In this document: positions 50,914-59,176 of the stretch, one piece after another
Layout: each line of letters begins with the position of its first letter
How positions within the stretch are numbered: the stretch's first letter is position 1
Source of the DNA: JBGCEZ01 sp045106735
GTDB lineage: Bacteria > Planctomycetota > Phycisphaerae > Phycisphaerales > SM1A02
NCBI GenBank assembly: GCA_045106735.1
Contig: JBGCEZ010000003.1
Span: forward strand, 1 to 64,000
Length of the DNA: 64,000 nucleotides
Direction of reading: 5' to 3'
Made by a program: the position numbers and the translations under genes
The notes under the pieces: model-generated
Seen by the model: only the letters and a program-made list of their open reading frames with translations
What the model was told of the DNA's origin: nothing
Database searches by the model: none

Positions 50914-52097
50914 CAGAGCACTCCCTTGCGCTTCAGGCGAGCCATGTACTCGTCCTTCTGTTCCTGCAGTTCCGGCGGCATCGATTCAAACATGAAGTCG
51001 AAGACTTCTTCGGGGGCCGCGCGGCGTTCGGCGTCGAATCGTTCGCGGGCCGAACGCACCTGCGCCTCGCAGCTCTCGTTGACCTCGGCCACGCCGGCTT
51101 CGTCGATGAGTCCGCGCTTGATGAGGTAGCGCTCGAAGCGGGCGATCGGATCGCGCTTGGTCCAGGCCTCGGCTTCCTCGTCCGTCCGGTAGACGGTGGG
51201 ATCGTCGGCGGTGGTGTGCACGCCCATGCGGTACGTGACCGCCTCGACCAAGGTCGGGCCGCCGCCGGTGCGGGCCCGCTCGGTGGCTTCCTTCATCGCC
51301 GCGAGCATGGCGAGGATGTCGTTGCCGTCGGCCCGGATCGAGGGGATGCCGAAGCCGACGCCGCGCTGGGCGAGGACCTCGTGGGCACACTGTTCTTCGG
51401 TCGGCATCGAGATCGCGTAGCCATTGTTCTCGACGCAGAAGACGACGGGGGCCTTGTTCACCGCGGCAAAGTTGAACGCTTCGCCGGCGGCGCCCTGGCT
51501 CATCGCTCCGTCGCCGAAGTTCACCATCACGATGCCCGGATCGTCCTGGTACTGCATGGCCATGCCCAGGCCGACCGCCGGGAGCAGGTGCGAACCGATG
51601 ACGATGCAGAAAGGCATGTCGCGCACGCCCGGGGGCGGGGCAAAGCCTTCGTGGTATCCGGCCCAGAGCTTGAACAGCCGTTCCATCTCCCAGCCGCGCC
51701 AAATCTGGGCACCGAAGGAGCGGTACGAGGGGCTGAACCAATCCTGGTCGCCGAGCAGCGCGACCTGGCCGATCTGCGTCGCCTCTTGGCCAAAGCCGGG
51801 GGCGAAGGTGCCCATCTGGCCCTGGCGCTGCATGTTGAGCATTCGCACGTCAAAGACGCGGGTGAGCACCATGCCGCGGTGGATCTGGAGGAGGGCATCA
51901 TCGGCCACGCCCGGATCGCTGTCGGGATCGGCGCTGTCGTCGGCCCGCAGCACGGAAATCGAGCGGATGGACGGGGCGGGAATGGCGCCGCTGGTCACGA
52001 CCGGCGGTTCGCCGTGGTGGCGCTTGGATTCCACGGTCGGCAGCGGCTCATCACCGGGGGATGGGGCGGTGCCGCGGGGGGCGTCAATGGTGCTCAT
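50913..52097 (-). CDS. 2-oxoacid dehydrogenase E1 alpha subunit
   Basis: A 394-residue protein starting at ATG 52097 with a GAGAGAGG purine run upstream. The thiamine diphosphate-binding motif GDGAMSQGAAGEAFNFA (GDG...N/FA) is clear, followed by VVFCVENNGYAIS. YRMGVHTTADDPTVYR is the phosphorylation-loop region, with the DDP form seen in branched-chain-type and Gram-positive PDH enzymes. The first 65 residues are a variable, Pro/Ser-rich extension. With E1beta, E2 and the E3-like gene it forms one operon. A gap of 282 bases separates it from paaD upstream, so it likely has its own promoter. Substrate specificity cannot be set from sequence alone. Confidence 0.93.
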   Translation of the reverse strand: MSTIDAPRGTAPSPGDEPLPTVESKRHHGEPPVVTSGAIPAPSIRSISVLRADDSADPDSDPGVADDALLQIHRGMVLTRVFDVRMLNMQRQGQMGTFAPGFGQEATQIGQVALLGDQDWFSPSYRSFGAQIWRGWEMERLFKLWAGYHEGFAPPPGVRDMPFCIVIGSHLLPAVGLGMAMQYQDDPGIVMVNFGDGAMSQGAAGEAFNFAAVNKAPVVFCVENNGYAISMPTEEQCAHEVLAQRGVGFGIPSIRADGNDILAMLAAMKEATERARTGGGPTLVEAVTYRMGVHTTADDPTVYRTDEEAEAWTKRDPIARFERYLIKRGLIDEAGVAEVNESCEAQVRSARERFDAERRAAPEEVFDFMFESMPPELQEQKDEYMARLKRKGVL

Positions 52098-52379
52098 GGG
52101 GCCTCTCTCACGGTCAGGGGGGCGACGACCTGGGGCGTGCCGGGGCCGGCCCACCGTCGGGACCCCCGAGGATACGAAGCGCGGGCTCCGCCGGCCAATG
52201 GAGCGGAATTCCGCCTCTCGAGGGCCGGCCGGCCGGTTGGCGGGCTGGCTGGTGGGCTCATGGCGAGGGCCATGGGCAGCATCGGCGGAAGCGATGGCGG
52301 CGGCCTGCCCCGGCGGGCCCCGCCTTGGGTTGGAGGCCGATCACGGTCGACGGAACGCCACGCGGACGCTCGCCGCGCT

Positions 52380-52922
52380 TCAGATCTTCTTCATGTGCTC
52401 GAACTGCTGGCGGCAGGCTTCGCAGTACCAGATCATTCGGCAGCGGGTGGGGCCGAAGGGGCTGTCGAGCCGGGTCTGCGTCGCCTTGCAGTACGGGCAC
52501 GCCACAGCGCTGGCCGTCAGCGGCACCGTTCCGTCGTGCCCCGGGACGGGCAGCCGCGAGCCGTGCTCGGGCACCGTGATCCCGTGGCCGGACAGTTCTT
52601 CGCGTCCGCGGTCGGTGATGCGTTCGACGGTCCACGGCGGGTCGAAGACGAACGACACGTCGACGTCCGAAACGCCGTCCACTTCGGCGACCTTCGCGCG
52701 GACATCGGTCTCGATCATGTCGAGGGCCGGGCAGCCGACGAAGGTCGGCAGCAGGCGGATGCGCACCTGGCCGGCGTTGCCGTCGGCATCCACGTCGGCT
52801 TCTTCCACCAGGCCGAGGTCGACGATCGAAATCGGCATCTCGGGGTCAGGAATCGACCGCAAGACCTCGTGGACCCGCAGGCCGAGGGGGCCGGAATCGC
52901 GCAATCGTTCGGCCGCGCTCAC
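52380..52922 (-). CDS. paaD: PaaD, phenylacetyl-CoA epoxidase maturation subunit
   Basis: A 180-residue protein starting at GTG 52922, which overlaps the paaC stop by four bases (GTGA). The MIP18/DUF59 domain is recognised from VLRSIPDPEMPISIVDLGLVEE (about 20-41) and LLPTFVGCPALDMIE. The C-terminal zinc ribbon has CPYCKA and CEAC pairs. PaaD is thought to help assemble the iron centre or iron-sulfur parts of the PaaABCE complex. A typical PaaD is about 165 residues, so length is normal. It is the last gene of the paa run. Confidence 0.92.
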   Translation of the reverse strand: MSAAERLRDSGPLGLRVHEVLRSIPDPEMPISIVDLGLVEEADVDADGNAGQVRIRLLPTFVGCPALDMIETDVRAKVAEVDGVSDVDVSFVFDPPWTVERITDRGREELSGHGITVPEHGSRLPVPGHDGTVPLTASAVACPYCKATQTRLDSPFGPTRCRMIWYCEACRQQFEHMKKI

Positions 52923-53716
52923 CAACGCGCTCCGGGATCTTCGCGGTACACGGCGCACATCTCGTCGAGCACTTCGATGCGGCGATCGCTGACCACACCG
53001 CGGCGTCCGCCACGGGCATCGGCATCGACGGCCGGCAAGGCGATGCGGAAGCCGTTCGGCTCGGCGATGCCGGCGAGCGCGCGGCTCCACAGGTCCGCGG
53101 TGGACTGCGATCCGGCGGGGTAGAGCCCCGCGGACTCGAGGCTCTCGAGGCCGTCGACGGGTTCTACGAGCAGGGCGGCGTCGCCGGCCAGGGCGTCGAG
53201 GGCCGTTTGCACGCGGGTGCGGGCATCGTCGGATCGGCCGAGGCGGCGCATCCAGCCGTCCACGTGCTCGATCTGCACCTGCTGTTCGGCCAGGATCCGC
53301 TTGGCCAGGCCGGCCAGCAGCGGCTCGTTCGACTGGGCCAGACGGCCGAGGCGAATCTCTTCGAAGTGCGCGACGTAGAACTGCCGGGCGATGGCCAGGG
53401 CCCAGTCGAATTCGTCGGCCCGTTCAGTGATCGACGCCGCGCGGTACTCGGCCGGGGCGCGGCCGAACGCGAGATCGTCGGCCCGCGTGCCGGTGAGCGA
53501 TTCGAGGTACTGGAAAATGGCCTGCGCGTGGGCGATGTCGTCCTGGGCCAGGGCGCTGAAGGCGATGTCCTCTTCCAACGTGGGCGCGAGGCCGGTCCAG
53601 TCGCTGTTGAGGTGACCGAGCATCAGCTTGTCGTCGGCCAGGCTGAGCAACAGGGTCTGCCACGCGGGGAGCAGGGCGGCGTCAACGTTCGGGCGTTCCG
53701 TACGGGCGGCGGGCAT
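52919..53716 (-). CDS. paaC: PaaC, phenylacetyl-CoA epoxidase structural subunit
   Basis: A 265-residue ferritin-like protein that pairs with PaaA in the epoxidase. The conserved segments are visible: LSLADDKLMLGHLNSDWTG, EEDIAFSALAQDDIAHAQA and RQFYVAHFEEIRLGRLAQS, then LAEQQVQIEHVDGWMRRLG. It lacks the full diiron site of PaaA, as usual for this subunit. Only three bases separate its start from the paaB stop and it overlaps paaD, so the ABCD order is standard. Length is normal. Confidence 0.94.
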   Translation of the reverse strand: MPAARTERPNVDAALLPAWQTLLLSLADDKLMLGHLNSDWTGLAPTLEEDIAFSALAQDDIAHAQAIFQYLESLTGTRADDLAFGRAPAEYRAASITERADEFDWALAIARQFYVAHFEEIRLGRLAQSNEPLLAGLAKRILAEQQVQIEHVDGWMRRLGRSDDARTRVQTALDALAGDAALLVEPVDGLESLESAGLYPAGSQSTADLWSRALAGIAEPNGFRIALPAVDADARGGRRGVVSDRRIEVLDEMCAVYREDPGARW

Positions 53717-53719
53717 GGC

Positions 53720-54331
53720 TCAGAATTCCTTCTTGAGGTCCGACTTCTGGTATTCGCGGAGGGCGTCTTCGTCGCGGAACTGCTTCCACTTCTCCTTGAC
53801 GATCGGCGTGTAGCCGCGGGCCAAGCGGTAGGTCTGATCGAGGTGACGCCACAGCATCTCGTCCGGCTCGCGACGCAGGACCAGGGCGTCGTCGACGACC
53901 CAGACGGCCGAAGGGGCGTCGGACTCGTGGGCGGTGCGGGCCGCGGCGAGCGCGGTCACCAGGCTCGTGGCCGAAACGGGGCTCGCGCTCAGGTACACAT
54001 CGCCCGGCTTCGCCTGGGTGAACACGGCGAACGGGCGGGCATCGCCCTCGTCGCCGGTCGGGACCTCCCACGGCAGATCGGTCCCGCCGAGGGTGCGTTC
54101 GTCGATCGCAATGATCTCGCCGACCTCCTGGTCGCGGCCGTAGTGCTCGCGGGCCAGGTACATGGCGTGGTCGTTGTCGCCGGCCCGCAGCCAGCCGGCG
54201 TAGCGGAACGGAACGCCCTCCCGGAGCTGGGTGAACACCACGAACCCGCGTGGGTCGGACTCGGGGGCGGCGTCGAAGTCGCCTTCGCCAACGGTGAAGT
54301 CGGACTCGAACGCGTCGCGGAGCTTGCTCAT
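53720..54331 (-). CDS. paaB: PaaB with two PaaB domains in tandem
   Basis: A 203-residue protein, twice the size of E. coli PaaB. I start at ATG 54331. A TTG at 54358 would add nine residues. The first PaaB-like domain (about 25-90) has GFVVFTQLREGVPFRYAGWLRAGDNDHAM, and the second (about 100-200) has FAVFTQAKPGDVYLSASPVSA and SAVWVVDDALVLR. PaaB bridges two PaaAC heterodimers in the PaaABC complex, so a fused double domain may fix the stoichiometry. Whether both domains bind PaaA/PaaC is not known. It is 49 bases after a hairpin that lies downstream of paaA. Confidence 0.86.
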   Translation of the reverse strand: MSKLRDAFESDFTVGEGDFDAAPESDPRGFVVFTQLREGVPFRYAGWLRAGDNDHAMYLAREHYGRDQEVGEIIAIDERTLGGTDLPWEVPTGDEGDARPFAVFTQAKPGDVYLSASPVSATSLVTALAAARTAHESDAPSAVWVVDDALVLRREPDEMLWRHLDQTYRLARGYTPIVKEKWKQFRDEDALREYQKSDLKKEF

Positions 54332-54380
54332 CGGTGAGGTCCGGTTGGGAGTCGACAAGGGGTCAACTGGGAAACAAAAC

Positions 54381-54416
54381 GCCGCCGGCCCACCCGAGCG
54401 GGCACTGGCCGGCGGC
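54381..54416 (-). terminator. Intrinsic-terminator-like hairpin inside the paa operon
   Basis: On the minus strand GCCGCCGGCC and GGCCGGCGGC form ten perfect pairs around a 16-base loop and are followed by GTTTTGTTTCCC. This lies between paaA (stop 54438) and paaB (start 54331). It could reduce read-through to paaBCD, as an attenuator or to set subunit ratio, or act as a processing/stability hairpin. Confidence 0.6.
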
Positions 54417-54437
54417 GATGGATCGGAAGCGGGCGGT

Positions 54438-55460
54438 TCAGGCGGCCGGTGGGGCGGTGACGCCGCCGGAGAGAATCGCCTGGCGGACCCAACGGCCTTG
54501 CTCGTAGGAGAGCCGCCGCAGACCGCGGCGCCGGTGGTTGAGCGGTCCGTGGCCGCGGATGACGCGGAAGAACTCGTCCCAGTCCGGCTCGGTGTAGCCC
54601 CAGTGGCCGGTCGTGCTGTCAGCCACGCACGCTTCGTCCGGCCGGGCCGAGGTCACCATGCCGTCGGCGTCCTTCTCGCACACGTTGATCTTCAGTCCGA
54701 GGTCGATCGCCGCCGGAGCAAAGCGGTCGACGAAACGCTGCCGCAGCTCTTCGTTCTTGACGATCTTCATGCGCCACTTCATCGCCGGGAGGTTCTCGGC
54801 GTTGGGCTTGTCGTGCGGGCCGAAGAACATCAGCGACGGACCCCACCAGCGGTCGAAGGCCTCTTGGGTCATCTTCTTCTGCTTGGCCGTGCCGCTCATC
54901 AGCGTCAGCACCATGTCTTCGCCGGAACGGAAGTGGAACGCCTCTTCCATGTTGATGCGGTTCATGGTGCGGGTGTACGGACCAAAGGATCCGTCGGCCA
55001 GCGTCTTCTGGTTCATGATTGCCGCACCGTCGATGAGCCACTGGATCATCGCGATGTCGGCCCAGGTCGGCGCGGGGTAGTTGAAGACGTTGTGGTACTT
55101 CGTCTTGCCGATGACCAGGTCGCGCAGCATGGCGTCGCGGGTCTTGCCGAGGTCTTCGCTCACGCGGTAGAGCATCTGGCCGTGGCCGACTTCGTCCTGC
55201 ACCTTGGCGGTGAGGGCGAGCTTTCGCTTGAGCGACGGGGCGCGGGTGATCCACTCACCTTCGGGCAGCGCACCGATGATCTCGCTGTTGGCGTGGTGCT
55301 CGGCCATTCGGAGCATGCCGATGCGGTAGGCCTCGGGCATCCAGTCGTCCTGCTCGATGAGTTCGAGCGCGGCAACGCGAGCCTCGAACTCGGCGAGGCG
55401 TTCGGGATCCTCGGTGATCGCGTGCTGGGTGCGGACACTGGCGTTCGAAGAACCGCTCAT
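54438..55460 (-). CDS. paaA: PaaA, phenylacetyl-CoA epoxidase catalytic subunit
   Basis: A 340-residue diiron oxygenase subunit that makes 1,2-epoxyphenylacetyl-CoA. The start at 55460 has GGAG six bases upstream. The ligand-bearing helices are visible: RMAEHHANSEIIG, VQDEVGHGQMLYRVSED (EDxxH-type), and RINMEEAFHFRSGEDM, with QWLIDGAAIMNQ between. The C-terminal part has WDEFFRVIRGHGP. Length is close to the E. coli PaaA (309) plus a short extension. It works with PaaB, PaaC and normally PaaE, an NADPH reductase that is not in this window. It is separated from the thiolase gene by 118 bases. Confidence 0.95.
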   Translation of the reverse strand: MSGSSNASVRTQHAITEDPERLAEFEARVAALELIEQDDWMPEAYRIGMLRMAEHHANSEIIGALPEGEWITRAPSLKRKLALTAKVQDEVGHGQMLYRVSEDLGKTRDAMLRDLVIGKTKYHNVFNYPAPTWADIAMIQWLIDGAAIMNQKTLADGSFGPYTRTMNRINMEEAFHFRSGEDMVLTLMSGTAKQKKMTQEAFDRWWGPSLMFFGPHDKPNAENLPAMKWRMKIVKNEELRQRFVDRFAPAAIDLGLKINVCEKDADGMVTSARPDEACVADSTTGHWGYTEPDWDEFFRVIRGHGPLNHRRRGLRRLSYEQGRWVRQAILSGGVTAPPAA

Positions 55461-55578
55461 GGGAAACTCCACGGGCCCGGATGCCGGGCGGGTGAAACGA
55501 CGGAAGGCCCGTCGCTGGGGGGTCAGGTCAACGGTCGCCGGCAGAGCGGATGCTCAGCCGGTGGCGAGGCGCGGGCGG

Positions 55579-56784
55579 TCAGTCGACCGCCTCGAACACC
55601 GTGGCCAGGCCCTGACCGACGCCGATGCAGGCGGTGGCCAGGCCCGTGCGGGCCCCGGTGCGCACCATCTCGTGCACCAAACTCGCGGTCATGCGAGCGC
55701 CGGTGCAGCCGAGGGGGTGCCCGATGGCGATGGCTCCGCCCTTTGGGTTCACCTTCGCATCGTCCACGCCCAGCTCGCGGATGCACGCGAGCGACTGGGC
55801 GGCGAACGCCTCGTTCAACTCGATGATATCCACGTCACTGGGGTCGATCCCAGCCCGGCCCAGAGCTTTTCGGGACGCGGGCACGGGTCCGATACCCATG
55901 TGCGCGGGGTCCACGCCCGCCGCGGCGGACGCGCCAACGCGGGCCAGCGGCTTCAGGCCGAGTTCTCGGGCCCGAGATTCTTCGACGATCAGGACCGCCG
56001 CGGCCCCGTCGTTGACGCCGGAACTGTTGCCAGCGGTCACGGTGCCCTGGTCATCCTTGGCGAAGACCGGGCGGAGTTTGGCCAGGGCCTCGACGGTGGT
56101 GCCCGGGCGAGGATGTTCATCCTTGGTCACGATCAGCGGATCTTGCTTGCGCCGCGGCACCTCGACGGGAATGATCTCCGCGTCGAACAGGCCCATGGCG
56201 TCGGCCGTCGCCCACTTCTGCTGGCTCCAGACCGCAAAGCGATCCTGGTCCTCGCGGCTGATGCCGTGGGCGCGGGCGACGTTCTCCGCCGTCTCGCCCA
56301 TGGAGTAGGGGTGATGCAGGGCCGACAACGCGGGATTGGTGAACCGCCAGCCGATCGTGGTGTCGTGGACTTCCGGCGTGCGGCCCCAGGCCGTGGCGCT
56401 CTTGGCCATGACGAACGGGGCCCGGCTCATCGACTCGACGCCGCCGGCGACAAAGACCTCGCCGCTGCCGGCTTCGATCATGCGGGCGCAGACGTTGACC
56501 GCCTCCAGGCCACTCGCGCAGAGCCGGTTGACCGTCGCCCCCGGAACCGAGTCGGTCATGCCGGCCAAGAGCCAGGCCATGCGGGCGACGTTGCGGTTGT
56601 CTTCGCCGGCCTGGTTGGCCGCGCCGAAGTACACGTCGTCGACGAGGGCGGGATCGATGCCCGTCCGCTCCATCAGCGAGCGAATGACGAGGGCGGCCAG
56701 GTCGTCGGGACGGATCGGAGCGAGGGCTCCGCCGTAGCGACCGACCGGGGTCCGCAAGGCATCGATGATCACGGCACGTTTCAT
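55579..56784 (-). CDS. paaJ: 3-oxoadipyl-CoA/3-oxo-5,6-dehydrosuberyl-CoA thiolase, PaaJ-like
   Basis: A 401-residue thiolase. The catalytic nucleophile Cys89 is in NRLCASGLEA, the active histidine in IAIGHPLGCTGAR, and the second cysteine in TACIGVGQG. The CIGVGQG variant and the N-terminal RAVIIDALRTPVGRYGGAL match the PaaJ/PcaF branch. ATG at 56784 is preferred to a GTG two codons earlier. The enzyme cleaves 3-oxoadipyl-CoA to succinyl-CoA and acetyl-CoA in phenylacetate breakdown. It lies between paaA and paaH, so it completes the beta-oxidation part of the pathway. Confidence 0.9.
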   Translation of the reverse strand: MKRAVIIDALRTPVGRYGGALAPIRPDDLAALVIRSLMERTGIDPALVDDVYFGAANQAGEDNRNVARMAWLLAGMTDSVPGATVNRLCASGLEAVNVCARMIEAGSGEVFVAGGVESMSRAPFVMAKSATAWGRTPEVHDTTIGWRFTNPALSALHHPYSMGETAENVARAHGISREDQDRFAVWSQQKWATADAMGLFDAEIIPVEVPRRKQDPLIVTKDEHPRPGTTVEALAKLRPVFAKDDQGTVTAGNSSGVNDGAAAVLIVEESRARELGLKPLARVGASAAAGVDPAHMGIGPVPASRKALGRAGIDPSDVDIIELNEAFAAQSLACIRELGVDDAKVNPKGGAIAIGHPLGCTGARMTASLVHEMVRTGARTGLATACIGVGQGLATVFEAVD

Positions 56785-56874
56785 GGCCACGAGTATAGGC
56801 GGCGGGGCCGTCCGCTTTCGGGCTCCGAGGGTGGGGCCGCGGAGTCATATTCGGGCCCCAGGGTTTGGCCGTCT

Positions 56875-58122
56875 TCAGCCCCCGAACCGCTCGCCGCCCC
56901 GCGGGGCCGGCAGCTCGGCGAGTACCGAACGCACCGCTTCGAAGCGGTCCTCGCCGATGGCGTCGGCCCAGGCCAGCGGGCCCAAGGGGTAGTTGACGCC
57001 AAACCGCAGGGCGGTGTCGATGTCGGCGGCGGTGCCGGTGCCACGGGACTCGGCGAATCGCGCCTGAAGCACGAGCGCGACCAGGATGCGGGCGAACGTG
57101 AGCATGGCTGCCGGGTCAGTTCGCGCGGTGCCGCCGACCGCCTCGGCCGCGGCGGCGACGAACTTCACGAACGCCGGCAGGTGTTCGTCGGCGAGGATCG
57201 GCCCGGCGGGCGGCGGGCCGGCGCTGATCGCCGGCGCCGGGGAATCGGCGGCGTGGTCGTACACCCCGCGGCCGGACTTGCGGCCGAGGGTGCCTGCCTT
57301 CACCAGTTCTTCCTGGACCGGACTGGGGGCCAGCAACGCGGGCTCGCCCAGGCGCGACCACACTTCGCGGGTGGTGGCGGTGTTGACGTCCTGGCCGATC
57401 AGGTCGGTCAGTTCGAGCGGTCCCATGCGGAAGCGGCCGATGGTGCGCATGGTGTCATCGATCGCGCCCGCTGGAGCAATGCCGTCGGCCAGGACCCGGA
57501 ATGCTTCCAGGTAGTAGGGCCGGGCGACTTGGTTGACGATGAAGCCCGGCGTATCCGCGGCGATCGCCACGACCTTGCCCCAGTGCTCGGCGATCGCGCG
57601 GGTGCGGGCGACGACGGCGGGATCGGTCTTGGTCCCGGGGATCACCTCGACGAGCTTGAGCAGCGGGGCGGGGTTGAAAAAGTGCATGCCGACGGTGCGT
57701 TCGGGCGCACCGATTCGCTCGCCGAGTTCCGCCACGCCCAGGCTTGACGTGTTGGTCGCGATGATCGCCGTCGACGGCAATCGCGGGAGCACCGCATCGA
57801 GGGCCGCGCCCTTGGCGTCGAGCCGTTCGATGATCGCCTCGATCAACAGGTCGCAGCCATCGGCCGCGCTCGTCGCGTCGTCCGCCGCCACCAATCGCTC
57901 GCGCACGGCCGCGCGCTCGGCTTCGTCCATCCGGCCTTTCTCGACCAACCGCGCCAGACGCCGGTCGATGCCCTCGATGGCGGATTCCGCCGCGGACCGG
58001 TCAAGATCGGCGAGGCGGACATGCCAGCCGTGGGTGGCGGCGACCTGCGCGATGCCCGCGCCCATGGTGCCGGCCCCCATGATGAGGACGGTGCCGGTCT
58101 GGACGGAGGGGTCGATGGACAT
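56875..58122 (-). CDS. paaH: 3-hydroxyacyl-CoA dehydrogenase, PaaH
   Basis: A 415-residue NAD-dependent enzyme. The NAD motif is LIMGAGTMGAGIAQVAA (13-29). The catalytic region has HFFNPAPLLKLVEVIPG and DTPGFIVNQVARPYYLEA. Two C-terminal helical domains follow, the second with FGVNYPLGPLAWAD. It oxidises the 3-hydroxyadipyl-CoA intermediate. The order paaG-paaH-paaJ on one strand fits the phenylacetate pathway. Length is shorter than E. coli PaaH (475), mainly from a shorter C-terminal segment. Confidence 0.92.
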   Translation of the reverse strand: MSIDPSVQTGTVLIMGAGTMGAGIAQVAATHGWHVRLADLDRSAAESAIEGIDRRLARLVEKGRMDEAERAAVRERLVAADDATSAADGCDLLIEAIIERLDAKGAALDAVLPRLPSTAIIATNTSSLGVAELGERIGAPERTVGMHFFNPAPLLKLVEVIPGTKTDPAVVARTRAIAEHWGKVVAIAADTPGFIVNQVARPYYLEAFRVLADGIAPAGAIDDTMRTIGRFRMGPLELTDLIGQDVNTATTREVWSRLGEPALLAPSPVQEELVKAGTLGRKSGRGVYDHAADSPAPAISAGPPPAGPILADEHLPAFVKFVAAAAEAVGGTARTDPAAMLTFARILVALVLQARFAESRGTGTAADIDTALRFGVNYPLGPLAWADAIGEDRFEAVRSVLAELPAPRGGERFGG

Positions 58123-58227
58123 GGGGGGCGGTTCTCGAGGGCGGAGATGGGGCGGGGATGGAACGGGAGCTGAACGGAATGAGCGCGGAGGCGGAGTATG
58201 GAAGCGATCGGGGGCGGCCCGGCCGGC

Positions 58228-59031
58228 TCAGGCGCCGGTGAACTCCGGGGCGCGCTTCTCAAGGAACGCGGTCATGCCTTCCATGTGATCAGCGGTGCGG
58301 CCGGCGGTGTCCTGGGCCCAGCCCTCGGCGTCGAGTTGATCGCCCAGCGGACGCGTCGCTCCTTGCAGCAGCAGCCGCTTGGTGAGGGCGATGGCCCGCG
58401 GCGGCAGGCTGGCCAGCCGGGTGGCTTCCGTCGTGGCGACGGTGAGCAGGTCGTCGGCCGGTACGACTCGGTTGACCAGGCCGATGCGCTCGGCTTCTTC
58501 CGCGCCGACCTTGCGGCCGGTGCAGCAGAGTTCAAAGGCGCGGGCCATGCCCACCAGGCGCGGCAGGAACCACGTGCTGCCCGAGTCGGGGATCAGGCCG
58601 ACGTTGACGAACGCCTCGATGAAGCTGGCGTGCTCGGAGGCGATGCGCATGTCGCAGGCCAGGGCCAGGCTGCAGCCCGCGCCGGCGGCCACGCCGTTGA
58701 CCGCGGCGATGACCGGCTTGTCCATGCCGGCGAGCTGCTCGATGATCGGGTTGTAGCGCTTGAGCAGGTCCTTGCGGTACTCCGGCACGTAGCCCGGCAC
58801 GTAGCGATCCTTCAGGTCACCAAGATCCTGACCACTGCTGAACGCGCGGCCGTTGCCGGTCAGGATCAACACCCGCACGTTCGCGTCGCGGGCGGCGTCC
58901 TTGAGCGCCTTCTGCATGTCCATCGTCAGCGCGTCGTCGAATGCATTGAAGACGTCGGGACGGTTGAGCGTGATGGTGCGGACGTGTCCGTCGTCGGCGA
59001 CAAGCAGGGAATCGGTGGCGGCGTCGGCCAT
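58228..59031 (-). CDS. paaG: PaaG, ring-epoxide isomerase (crotonase family)
   Basis: A 267-residue crotonase-fold protein. GAAGGA lies before ATG 59031. The PaaG signature LIPDSGSTWFLPRLVGMARA is clear (E. coli has GLIPDSGGTWLLP). The oxyanion-hole segments are FSSGQDLGD and VNGVAAGAGCSLALACD. The enzyme isomerises 1,2-epoxyphenylacetyl-CoA to the oxepin form. No paaZ (ring hydrolase/aldehyde dehydrogenase) is found in the window, so the next step must be encoded elsewhere. The gene lies 105 bases before paaH. Confidence 0.93.
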   Translation of the reverse strand: MADAATDSLLVADDGHVRTITLNRPDVFNAFDDALTMDMQKALKDAARDANVRVLILTGNGRAFSSGQDLGDLKDRYVPGYVPEYRKDLLKRYNPIIEQLAGMDKPVIAAVNGVAAGAGCSLALACDMRIASEHASFIEAFVNVGLIPDSGSTWFLPRLVGMARAFELCCTGRKVGAEEAERIGLVNRVVPADDLLTVATTEATRLASLPPRAIALTKRLLLQGATRPLGDQLDAEGWAQDTAGRTADHMEGMTAFLEKRAPEFTGA

Positions 59032-59176
59032 GGGAGGGTCCTTCCTGAACGGGTTCGCGGGCGAGGTGCGAGCGGGCGGGCGGGCGAGCGCGAGTGAGGG
59101 CGCGGGCGAGGCAGATGCGGGGGGGGCGGCGAGTGCGGCAGGTACGGAGGGCACGGATGCGCGGGGGCGGGCCGAA

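Noticed and set aside
52098..52379. Possible transcription regulator gene between paaD and E1alpha
   Set aside because: The 282-base gap has no frame with a ribosome site or recognisable product; it is more likely a promoter region.
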